Origin: CAVQBP01 sp963723205
GTDB lineage: Bacteria; Bacteroidota; Ignavibacteria; Ignavibacteriales; Ignavibacteriaceae
Direction: 5' to 3'
DNA length: 64,000 nt
NCBI GenBank assembly: GCA_963723205.1
Contig: CAVRQC010000029.1
Location: forward strand, 1-64,000
A model generated the notes under the pieces. That model saw only the letters and a program-made list of their open reading frames with translations. It searched no databases and had not been told where the DNA came from. The translations under genes were made by a program, and so were the position numbers. Positions 52,255-60,651 of the stretch are shown here, in pieces. Numbering within the stretch: the stretch's first letter is position 1; each line of letters begins with the position of its first letter.

Positions 52255-54015
52255 TTAATTATAAATTAATTTATACAGAGAATATGTCTGTCCTTTTACT
52301 TTTAATTTATACCTGTTCCCATTAATTTCAATTTGTGAATCGTTACCTGCCAATAAAATAAACTTGCTGACTTTAATATTTAAGGAAAAACTTGCTGCTT
52401 TTTCTGCTACAGCCGGATTAAAAATTGCGAGAATTACGTCTTTACCATTTGCCCTTGCAAATATAAAAGGATAAGCATTCTCTTTAGCATAAACAGGCAC
52501 AAATTCAGCGTAGGCTCTTAATGCAGGTTCTTTCTTTTTAATTTGAATCAGTTTACGAACTTTGTTAAGAAGAGAATTAGGATCTTTTTCTTCATCCTTT
52601 ACATTCGGTGCATCTGAAGTAGTGTCAACGGGCAGATATAATTTACCGGGAGCAGATGTTGAGAAACCATCGTTTTTAACGGAACTCCATTGCATTGGCG
52701 AACGTGCACCTGCGCGGGGTTTATATGCTCCTTCAACATAAGGCATGTTATATAATTGACGCATCCCGATCTCGTTTCCATAATATATAAAAGGTACTCC
52801 GGGCATAGCCATCGAAAATGCAAAAATCATCTCAAGCTCTTTCGGAGTCCGTTTTATATTTAGTCTTGACAAATCATGATTACCGAGTGGTAAAAGTATA
52901 TAACCTTTCCCTTTGGTTTTGTTATATTGCTCCAAATAGGAACGGAGAAAATTAGCAATGTCTCCTTTTCCTTCTTTATCAAAAAAACTATGACCTTCCG
53001 AATAACCGTTAAGGATACGCCAGCTTTCTTTTTGATAAAGATCGTTAAAGCCGGGGAACCAGTGAAAAAAGTCTGCATCAAATCCGCCACTGTTAATAGC
53101 AGCATCAGGATCAGACCATTCGGAAACCATAAAAGAACCTGGATATTCCGTATCGAGAATATGCCGTATACCATGCCAGAATTTTTTAGTCCCATTATCT
53201 CTTGTACTATAGAATTGATCATTCCCGGTAATATTGGCATTTTTTACCAAAGCACCGGCCATATCAGCCCTAAAACCAGATGCACCCATATCCATCCAAA
53301 AACGCAATACTTTTTTCAATTCTTTTTGTAATTCAAGAACGTCGGGTGCATCAATTGGCAGCATCCAATCTTGAGTAGGATTTGCAAATCCAAAATTTAA
53401 TGCTGCTTCGCTCCAATAAAAATTATACATAAACTGCCCGTTGCGTCTGCCGTATCCTTTAATAAATTGATCACTAAATGCTTTGGGAGGGTTTATCCAG
53501 GTATTATTTGTCCATATATACCAGTTGGAATATTTATTTTTTTCCTGTTTTGCTGATTCCTGGAACCAGGGATTGTCAATACTGGTGTAGCTGATAACAT
53601 AATCAAATATTATTTTTATCCCTCGTTTTTTAGCTTCGGCAAACATTCGCTTTGCGTCATCGTTTGTACCATATCTTGGAGCAACTTTGTAATAATTGGA
53701 AATATCATAACCGGCATCATGAAAAGGGGATTCAAAAAAAGGATTTATCCAGATCCCGTCAACTCCCAGACTTTTTACATAGTCCAGTTTTTCTATAATT
53801 CCATTAAGATCACCTATACCATCCCCGTTGGAATCATAAAAAGTCTGTGGATAGATTTGATAAAATACTGCATTGTTAATCCATTTAGGGCAATTAGGTA
53901 TAGCAAATTTGCCTGTAATAAAAGCAGAATCAATGGAAAGATTTTTCTGTGCATTTATATTACCGATTAATAGTAATTGTAATAAAATTATTGTAATTAA
54001 AAATTCTCGTTTCAT
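52255..54015 (-). CDS. Secreted GH13 alpha-amylase-family enzyme
   Basis: A 586-residue enzyme with a signal peptide (to about N-I-N-A-Q) and a TIM barrel. Conserved regions include G-Y-D-I-S-N-Y-Y near the start, G-F-R-A-D-M-A-G (nucleophile Asp), M-V-S-E-W-S-D (acid/base Glu) and L-G-N-H-D-L (transition-state Asp). In conserved region I the usual D-x-V-x-N-H reads D-Y-V-I-S-Y, so the Asn that ligates calcium and the His that binds sugar are both changed. That is unusual and may alter substrate or activity. A C-terminal beta domain completes the protein. Last gene of the minus-strand cluster; it probably acts on an alpha-glucan and may be separate from xyloglucan use. Confidence 0.85.
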   Translation of the reverse strand: MKREFLITIILLQLLLIGNINAQKNLSIDSAFITGKFAIPNCPKWINNAVFYQIYPQTFYDSNGDGIGDLNGIIEKLDYVKSLGVDGIWINPFFESPFHDAGYDISNYYKVAPRYGTNDDAKRMFAEAKKRGIKIIFDYVISYTSIDNPWFQESAKQEKNKYSNWYIWTNNTWINPPKAFSDQFIKGYGRRNGQFMYNFYWSEAALNFGFANPTQDWMLPIDAPDVLELQKELKKVLRFWMDMGASGFRADMAGALVKNANITGNDQFYSTRDNGTKKFWHGIRHILDTEYPGSFMVSEWSDPDAAINSGGFDADFFHWFPGFNDLYQKESWRILNGYSEGHSFFDKEGKGDIANFLRSYLEQYNKTKGKGYILLPLGNHDLSRLNIKRTPKELEMIFAFSMAMPGVPFIYYGNEIGMRQLYNMPYVEGAYKPRAGARSPMQWSSVKNDGFSTSAPGKLYLPVDTTSDAPNVKDEEKDPNSLLNKVRKLIQIKKKEPALRAYAEFVPVYAKENAYPFIFARANGKDVILAIFNPAVAEKAASFSLNIKVSKFILLAGNDSQIEINGNRYKLKVKGQTYSLYKLIYN

Positions 54016-54065
54016 ATCTCTCAGTATTTTATTTTATAAATAAGTAATTATCGACCTTAAAGCTC

Positions 54066-54103
54066 AAACCGGTACCGCAAAATAGGGAGGACTGTACCGG
54101 TTT
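54066..54103. repeat. Intergenic hairpin between GH13 and GH74-GH5 genes
   Basis: Ten-base stem AAACCGGTAC (54066-54075) / GTACCGGTTT (54094-54103) with an 18-base loop, 8 bp past the stop of the GH74-GH5 gene. It lacks a long T-tract, so it may attenuate or protect the mRNA end rather than fully terminate. Confidence 0.6.
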
Positions 54104-54111
54104 TGAACCAC

Positions 54112-57100
54112 TCACTTGAGGAGGAGCATTTTTTTTGTACTAATGTAGCTGCCTGCCTTCAATTTATATATGTATACACCGGTTGGCAGGTTTTCAGCAT
54201 TAAAAGAAATTTCATGATAACCGGATGATTGAATTTCATTGTTAATAATGGTTGTTTCCTTTCGGCCAAGGAGGTCAAAAATTTCCAATGAGACAGAACC
54301 TTCTTTTGCCAAAGAATAAGAAATTGTAGTTTCCGGATTGAATGGATTAGGATAATTCTGCAGTAAACGATATGTATCCGGTTTTGAATTTAATTCTCCA
54401 ACCTTTGTAACATTAGTTGTATCTACGGCATCAATAATTGCTTTAATAATATCCGGATAAGCCTGAGCTCCTGTATTCCTGTAAAAAATACCCATACCAT
54501 AATTTCCGGTGCCGCCGTTATCCCAATAAAAAGGTACTATTCCATGCTTGAAAATGGACCCCGTAATGTATTCCATATAATAACGACGGTATCCTTCAAA
54601 CTGTTCATTAAGTAAGGTGCTGCCCAGATTCAACCTTGCAATAACACCATATTCTCCCAATATTACTGCATAACCTTTATCGATAAATTTTGTTTTCATT
54701 TTCTGAAACTGACCATCCGCATATGATTCATTAGCCCATGTTTCTGTTTTACTGGGATCTGTTGCATTCTTTCCCCATTGCGTTATATTACTATTGGTAT
54801 TGATGGTAAAATCATACGGATCATAATAATGCACTTCAATCATAAGCCTGTTTTCAGCTACATCGGCGGGTGCAGCAAAATAATTTACAGTATAATCAAT
54901 ATTTGTATTGAATCCCTGAACAACAAGATAACGGTAATAATTCCGTCCTCCTGTTGAACGTACTGTATTAACAAAAGTCTGGTTGAAACTATTTTGTACA
55001 GTGTAATATTCCTTTATTGGAGCACTATAATTACCTTCAACCATAACTTCATTTGTACCTGCAAATAAAAGATGATCGCCGTAATTCCGGAAATGGATAG
55101 CAATCTGTTTCCACATTGCAGCTAAACGATTGTTTACATAAGCCGAATCTTTATATGTGGGCTGCTGCCAGCCGCCGTCCCAGTGTTCATTAATAATTGC
55201 ATACATAGTATCCTTCAATACATAGTTAACAACTTCTTCAACACGCTTTAACCATGTTGTATCTATTATAAACAGACTATCATTTGTAAATTTACTCCAT
55301 GCAACGGGTATTCTAATCGATTTAAATCCTGCAGCTTTAACTGAATCAATTAATTTCTGGGTTATTTTAGGATTACCCCATGCTGTTTCTCCGCCTATTG
55401 CATCCAATGAATTCCCAATATTCCATCCAGGAGACATTTCTTTTGCAAATTCAACAGAGGTCATATTACTTATTCCCGAATGATCCGGGGGGATGCTATC
55501 AGCTTTAGGATCAATACCGGTTGGGAAAAATATATTATTTGAGGAAGCAGTAGTATCTGTTCCATTTGAAACATAACCTGTTAAAACATAGGTGCTTAAC
55601 TGCTGCAAAGGACCGGTATTCAGCATAATAGAAGTATCAGTTGCTGTAAATAAAGTATCCTTTCCGGGCCCGAAAAAATTTAAAATGTAGTTTAACGGTT
55701 TTCCCTGAGGATCAGAAGATTTTGACCATGATATTTTGATATTATTGCCAATACATTTTAAGCTGTCATTTGTTAAAGAATTAAAATAAAAAGTTTCAGG
55801 ATTTTGGAGTGGTTCACTATTCTCAGGTTCTCCATAGGATATTCCGCGGCCCTCTGCCGATAGATAGCATCTTCCATAAACTCTCGGGTCACCTGTTATC
55901 TGATGTATCCACCCGAACTGATGACTATCGTCATTAATTCTTGTCCATGTTTGACTGCTATCGTCGGATCGAAAAAAGCCCAATGTATCATTTACAGTTC
56001 CATACAAATAAATAGCGGGATAACTTCCGGGACTCATTGCTTTACCGAATCCTAATCTAAATGCGGCTGTTACAGTAGTAATTTTTTCAGTGGATGCTCC
56101 GGAATTAATTGAATGATAAAGACCTCCGGATCCGGTACATATCCATATATCACCTTCACGTTTCGGTACTGCATTTACATTTCCATCCTGAGATTGACTG
56201 GCTGAAGGAAGCTGTATTGCAGTTTTGTAGAAGCTTTTTCCTCCATTAACTGAAAGCCAGAGTTGTCCGTAATTATTGTTATAAACATAGAATTTTTCCG
56301 GATTGACCCGATCCGCGACAGGTGAAGCAGCAGGTACTCCTCCTGCGCATTGAACCCATGTTTTTCCATTATCGGTTGAATAAGACAACGAAGCACCTGT
56401 AGGAGCCCAAACAATTGTGTTCCCATCTGCTGATACTGCAATAGTGCGGGAACCACCTTGAGCTGCGCCGCCCGGGCGTCCTCTGAAATCACGCCAGGTT
56501 TTTCCTCCATCTGTAGAATAAGCGCCGTAAGGATTTGTATTAAAAGTCTTCACTATTTTAGAAGGTACTCTCCCTGCAAACTCAATTGAGAGGGTAGTAC
56601 CTCTATAAGGATAAAATCTGTTTGGAGGAGATGTATCAAGATTATCATGCCTAAATCCGTCATAATCTCCCATCGCAGAAAGAAGGTTTGTGAAGGGAGG
56701 ACTTATAATTTGCATTGGAACAGTTTCTTCAAGATTTTGATCTTTAAAATACCATGTTGGATTTGATGCAAATAAATTATCACAAGCCCAGATTCCATAC
56801 CCTGTACCAAACATTGCTTTGCTGGAATCGAAAGGATCCATCACCAATGCTGCGAGCCAATGCGGATTTACACTTGCGGTATAAGGTGCATAACTATGAT
56901 CGAATGTTGCATTGGAAATACGCGGAGTCCAGCTTGTACCGCCATTAGTTGTTAAATAAACTTCATCTTTTGGTGACCACCGATCAAGTGTACTGACAAT
57001 TATTATATCCGGATTTTTCGGATATAATGATATACCGCTGAATCCATATGAACCCGAAGATGGAGAGATATTAGTCCAGCTGCTGCCAGAAATATTATAT

Positions 57101-57951
57101 TTCCAGACAGAACCTGTGGTTGCACCGTTTGGTCCCTGATAATTTGAATAGGTAAGGTATAAAAGACTATCTGCAATTACAGATCTGATTGCCATTACAC
57201 CTGTAGGTTGATCCGGTATTAAAGTCCAACTACTACCGCCATCATTACTTTGATATAGACTTTGCCCGTTATTATTTACAACTCCGACAAAAATCCTTTG
57301 AGTTGCATTATTTAAAGATGCACTTGACGGATCAAATAATACAAAATTAACATTCGAAGGTGAAAAAGAAGATACTTTTTCCCATGTTGCAGCATAATCA
57401 GTAGACTTCCACAATCCATTTGCCGTGGTTCCCATAAAGAGTATCGAATTTAAATTCGGATCTACCTGAAGCCGTTCACCTGCTCCGCGTCCGTCTTCAT
57501 TACCTCCGATCTTAATGGTCAATGGGTGAATAGTCCATGAATTGCCTTTATCGGTTGAAGCGAGAACTGCACCGGTACCGGCCCATGCCTGGGTATATTT
57601 TCCGCATTCCATATAAACGCGGTTTGTATCGTTCCTATCCAATGCAATTGAGAGGATACCCATATAATCTGAGTTATTTCGTGTCATCATATCATTTATC
57701 GGGAGCCATTTCCCCAAATTATTATCCCAACGGTATGCACCTCCAATATCGGTACGGGCATAAGCAAGACCTTTCACAGTAGTGTGGTATATGATCCCGG
57801 GAACAAAACCTCCTCCTCCTGCAATTACACTTTTCCAAACATAAGAAGTAGATTGAGCATAACTAATTGTAAACATCGAAACTGCTGTTATAATGCTTAG
57901 TAAAAGAATATATGATTTTTGTTTTATTTCGCTGTAGATTTTTTTTACCAT
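54112..57951 (-). CDS. GH74-GH5 fusion xyloglucanase with T9SS tail
   Basis: A 1279-residue secreted enzyme. Residues ~35-745 are a GH74 tandem propeller: base Asp68 in R-T-D-I-G-G-A-Y-R-W, acid Asp in M-G-D-Y-D-G-F, and several Asp-box repeats (S-T-D-K-G-N-S-W). An Fn3-like linker (~760-825) follows. Residues ~835-1180 are a GH5 domain (subfamily 4-like): G-W-N-I-G-N-S-L start, acid/base Glu in G-T-N-E-V-M, nucleophile Glu in L-G-E-Y-G. The final ~80 residues are the T9SS sorting domain. GH74 and GH5_4 enzymes both attack the xyloglucan backbone, so the fusion should be a dual-domain endo-xyloglucanase displayed at the surface. It lies 88 bp downstream of the GH2 gene. Confidence 0.9.
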   Translation of the reverse strand: MVKKIYSEIKQKSYILLLSIITAVSMFTISYAQSTSYVWKSVIAGGGGFVPGIIYHTTVKGLAYARTDIGGAYRWDNNLGKWLPINDMMTRNNSDYMGILSIALDRNDTNRVYMECGKYTQAWAGTGAVLASTDKGNSWTIHPLTIKIGGNEDGRGAGERLQVDPNLNSILFMGTTANGLWKSTDYAATWEKVSSFSPSNVNFVLFDPSSASLNNATQRIFVGVVNNNGQSLYQSNDGGSSWTLIPDQPTGVMAIRSVIADSLLYLTYSNYQGPNGATTGSVWKYNISGSSWTNISPSSGSYGFSGISLYPKNPDIIIVSTLDRWSPKDEVYLTTNGGTSWTPRISNATFDHSYAPYTASVNPHWLAALVMDPFDSSKAMFGTGYGIWACDNLFASNPTWYFKDQNLEETVPMQIISPPFTNLLSAMGDYDGFRHDNLDTSPPNRFYPYRGTTLSIEFAGRVPSKIVKTFNTNPYGAYSTDGGKTWRDFRGRPGGAAQGGSRTIAVSADGNTIVWAPTGASLSYSTDNGKTWVQCAGGVPAASPVADRVNPEKFYVYNNNYGQLWLSVNGGKSFYKTAIQLPSASQSQDGNVNAVPKREGDIWICTGSGGLYHSINSGASTEKITTVTAAFRLGFGKAMSPGSYPAIYLYGTVNDTLGFFRSDDSSQTWTRINDDSHQFGWIHQITGDPRVYGRCYLSAEGRGISYGEPENSEPLQNPETFYFNSLTNDSLKCIGNNIKISWSKSSDPQGKPLNYILNFFGPGKDTLFTATDTSIMLNTGPLQQLSTYVLTGYVSNGTDTTASSNNIFFPTGIDPKADSIPPDHSGISNMTSVEFAKEMSPGWNIGNSLDAIGGETAWGNPKITQKLIDSVKAAGFKSIRIPVAWSKFTNDSLFIIDTTWLKRVEEVVNYVLKDTMYAIINEHWDGGWQQPTYKDSAYVNNRLAAMWKQIAIHFRNYGDHLLFAGTNEVMVEGNYSAPIKEYYTVQNSFNQTFVNTVRSTGGRNYYRYLVVQGFNTNIDYTVNYFAAPADVAENRLMIEVHYYDPYDFTINTNSNITQWGKNATDPSKTETWANESYADGQFQKMKTKFIDKGYAVILGEYGVIARLNLGSTLLNEQFEGYRRYYMEYITGSIFKHGIVPFYWDNGGTGNYGMGIFYRNTGAQAYPDIIKAIIDAVDTTNVTKVGELNSKPDTYRLLQNYPNPFNPETTISYSLAKEGSVSLEIFDLLGRKETTIINNEIQSSGYHEISFNAENLPTGVYIYKLKAGSYISTKKMLLLK

Positions 57952-58039
57952 AATTTATTTCTTAGTTTTATCAAAAAAAAATTCTTAATCTAATAATTTA
58001 TATCAGTTTATAATTTTTCTAATTAATTAAATAAAAATC

Positions 58040-60514
58040 TTAATTTGAATTAATAACCACACTTGCTCCTTCAAGTCCGTCAGATGAAGCAGTCAAAGTA
58101 ATTTTCCCAGAGTTTTTATCAGATTGAATTACGACCAGACATAAACCGTTAAATGCTTTCCTGTAATTAGCTTTGAAAGATTCATGACTAGTTTCTGATC
58201 CGTTATCAACTCCGATAATTTTTCCGGGACCGGATATTTTAAAATTTACCAGATTATCAGCATAAGGAACCATTGTACTGTCTTCATCAAGAATTTTGAC
58301 AGTCACAAAAGAAAGGTCCCGGTTGTCAGCAGAAATTTTATCTCTGTCCGGTTTAAGCGAAATCATCTCAGGTGTACCGGCTGTTTTATCTATTGAGGTT
58401 AAAATTACTTTCCCATTCTTTTTACCAACCGCTTTGAGAGTTCCGGGTGTAAAAGGAACGGACCACATCAAATGAAGATCATCTGCAGATTTACTTTTAA
58501 TTCCTAGAGACTTATCATTCAGAAATAATTCAACTTCATCGCAACTAGTGTAAACCCAAACATCGACAAGATCTCCTTCTTTCCATCCTGTTTTTCCATT
58601 TTCAGAATTCCAGGGAGGGAAGATGTGTAGAACAGCTTTATCAGTCCATTCACTCTGATATAAGTAATAAGCGTCCTTTGGAAATCCTGCAAGATCAATA
58701 ATTCCAAAATATGAACTTCTTGAAGGCCAGCCGTATGGAGTAGGTTCGCCCAGATAATCAAAACCTGTCCAAATATACATACCGGACACAAAATCATATT
58801 TATTAACAGCTTTCAACGCTTCCTCATGAGTTGCCCCCCATGATGCACTGATATTATCATAAGCGGAACAAGTATTGTTAGGATTTCCATCTGTAAATGG
58901 TATATCCCAACGAACAGGCCAGCGGCGGATGCTATCTGAAGGCATATCATAATGACCCCTGGTTTCAAGAGCAGAAGTTGTTTCAGAGCCAATTAATTTT
59001 TGTCCAGGGAATTTATCCGGGAAGGATTTATAGTCGCTACGATGATAACTGAATCCGATTAAATCAAGTGCACCTGATTTTATTAATGGATTTGCCGGAT
59101 CTGTATCATTACAGTTTGAAGTAACCGGGCGTGTTGTATCATGTTTTTTTACTATATCTGCCAGTTCTCTTGTAATAACTATACCGCTGCTGTCTTTATG
59201 ATCCCATTGTTCCACAATTTCATTTCCGATACTCCAGATAAATATGCTGGGATGATTACGGTCGCGTAAAACCATATCTTCAAGATCGCGTTTATGCCAC
59301 TGATCCCAATCCAAGGAGTAATCATATTCTGTCTTTCCTTTTTTCCACATATCAAAAGCTTCGTCCATTACAATGAACCCCATTTTATCACATAAGTCAA
59401 GTAGTTCAGGAGCTGGCGGGTTATGCGAAGTTCTTATACCATTGCATCCCATATCTTTAAGCAGTTCAAGCTGTCTCTCAATAGCCCGTTTGTTTACTGC
59501 TGCTCCAAGGCAGCCTAAATCATGATGATCACAGACCCCGTATATCTTTAAAGGTTTTCCATTTAAATAAAAACCTTTGGCAGCATCAAATCTAAATATA
59601 CGGATACCGAATGTTGTACTATAATTATCTGATATTTGATTATCATAATCAATCGTTGTAACTGCTTTATATAAATTTGGATTTTCAACCGACCATAACA
59701 ACGGATTGTCTATATTCAGATCCTGGGTTATTTCGGTGGTAGAGTTTTTTAATGGTAAGCCTGAAGTTTCAGTTTCAGCAATTTTTTCATCTTTATTATT
59801 GAATACTTCAGTTTTTACAGCAACATCCTGTTCATGGTTTAAAGCATTATCAACTTTTATCCGGATTACTACCTTTGCCGATTTCTCGCTTACTTCAGGT
59901 GTAGTAACAAAAGTTCCCCAATGATCAACATGCACTTTATTTGTGATTACCAGCCAGACATTCCTATAAATACCTGAACCGGAATACCAGCGTGAATTTG
60001 GCTGTTTTGAATTATCGACTTTAACTGCCAGTATATTCTTTTCATTATCGTATTTCAGGTAAGGTGTAAGTTTATATTGAAATGAACTGTAACCATAAGG
60101 GCGCATACCGAGATAATGTCCGTTAATCCAGACTTCACTATTTCTGTATACTCCATCGAAATTAATAAAAACTAATTTATTTGAATCGGCAGCAGGTATG
60201 GTAAAAGATTTCCTGTACCATCCAAAGCCCCCAGGCAGAGCACCACCGCCAACTCCTGCAGGATTGTCCTTGTTAAATTCTCCTTCAATACTCCAGTCAT
60301 GCGGGAGATTGAGTAATCTCCATGCAGAATCATTTAAATCCACTGCCTGTCCATTTTCAACATTTCCAAGGTGGAAACTCCAGTCACTATTAAAATTTTC
60401 TGTTTTTCTTATTTGTGTAGGGGAAGATGAACAACTACTTAATGAATAAATCATTAGAATAAATAAACAATTGATTAAATACCCGGCAATTTTTTTTTGA
60501 GTAAACATATTCAA
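58040..60514 (-). CDS. GH2 beta-galactosidase-like lipoprotein
   Basis: An 824-residue GH2 enzyme with a lipoprotein signal (lipobox L-S-S-C). In order it has a jelly-roll sugar-binding domain (G-G-F-G-W-Y-R-K-S-F) and an Ig-like domain. The TIM barrel holds acid/base Glu in I-W-S-I-G-N-E-I and nucleophile Glu in L-I-G-S-E-T-T. C-terminal beta domains include D-V-W-V-Y-T-S-C-D-E-V-E-L-F-L-N. It would remove beta-linked galactose from xyloglucan side chains, judging from the neighbours. It is middle gene of the minus-strand cluster: GH31 137 bp upstream, GH74-GH5 88 bp downstream. Periplasmic anchoring is inferred from the lipobox. Confidence 0.88.
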   Translation of the reverse strand: MNMFTQKKIAGYLINCLFILMIYSLSSCSSSPTQIRKTENFNSDWSFHLGNVENGQAVDLNDSAWRLLNLPHDWSIEGEFNKDNPAGVGGGALPGGFGWYRKSFTIPAADSNKLVFINFDGVYRNSEVWINGHYLGMRPYGYSSFQYKLTPYLKYDNEKNILAVKVDNSKQPNSRWYSGSGIYRNVWLVITNKVHVDHWGTFVTTPEVSEKSAKVVIRIKVDNALNHEQDVAVKTEVFNNKDEKIAETETSGLPLKNSTTEITQDLNIDNPLLWSVENPNLYKAVTTIDYDNQISDNYSTTFGIRIFRFDAAKGFYLNGKPLKIYGVCDHHDLGCLGAAVNKRAIERQLELLKDMGCNGIRTSHNPPAPELLDLCDKMGFIVMDEAFDMWKKGKTEYDYSLDWDQWHKRDLEDMVLRDRNHPSIFIWSIGNEIVEQWDHKDSSGIVITRELADIVKKHDTTRPVTSNCNDTDPANPLIKSGALDLIGFSYHRSDYKSFPDKFPGQKLIGSETTSALETRGHYDMPSDSIRRWPVRWDIPFTDGNPNNTCSAYDNISASWGATHEEALKAVNKYDFVSGMYIWTGFDYLGEPTPYGWPSRSSYFGIIDLAGFPKDAYYLYQSEWTDKAVLHIFPPWNSENGKTGWKEGDLVDVWVYTSCDEVELFLNDKSLGIKSKSADDLHLMWSVPFTPGTLKAVGKKNGKVILTSIDKTAGTPEMISLKPDRDKISADNRDLSFVTVKILDEDSTMVPYADNLVNFKISGPGKIIGVDNGSETSHESFKANYRKAFNGLCLVVIQSDKNSGKITLTASSDGLEGASVVINSN

Positions 60515-60651
60515 TTTATTTGCTCCGGTTAAAAAAGAATTCTTATTGATTGGTTTATATTTTAATATTTAAACTTTATTAAACAGATTAAAAATTCTTA
60601 ACGTAATTTCCTAGAATAATGGAATATTAGAGTAATGGAATTAAAACTCCG

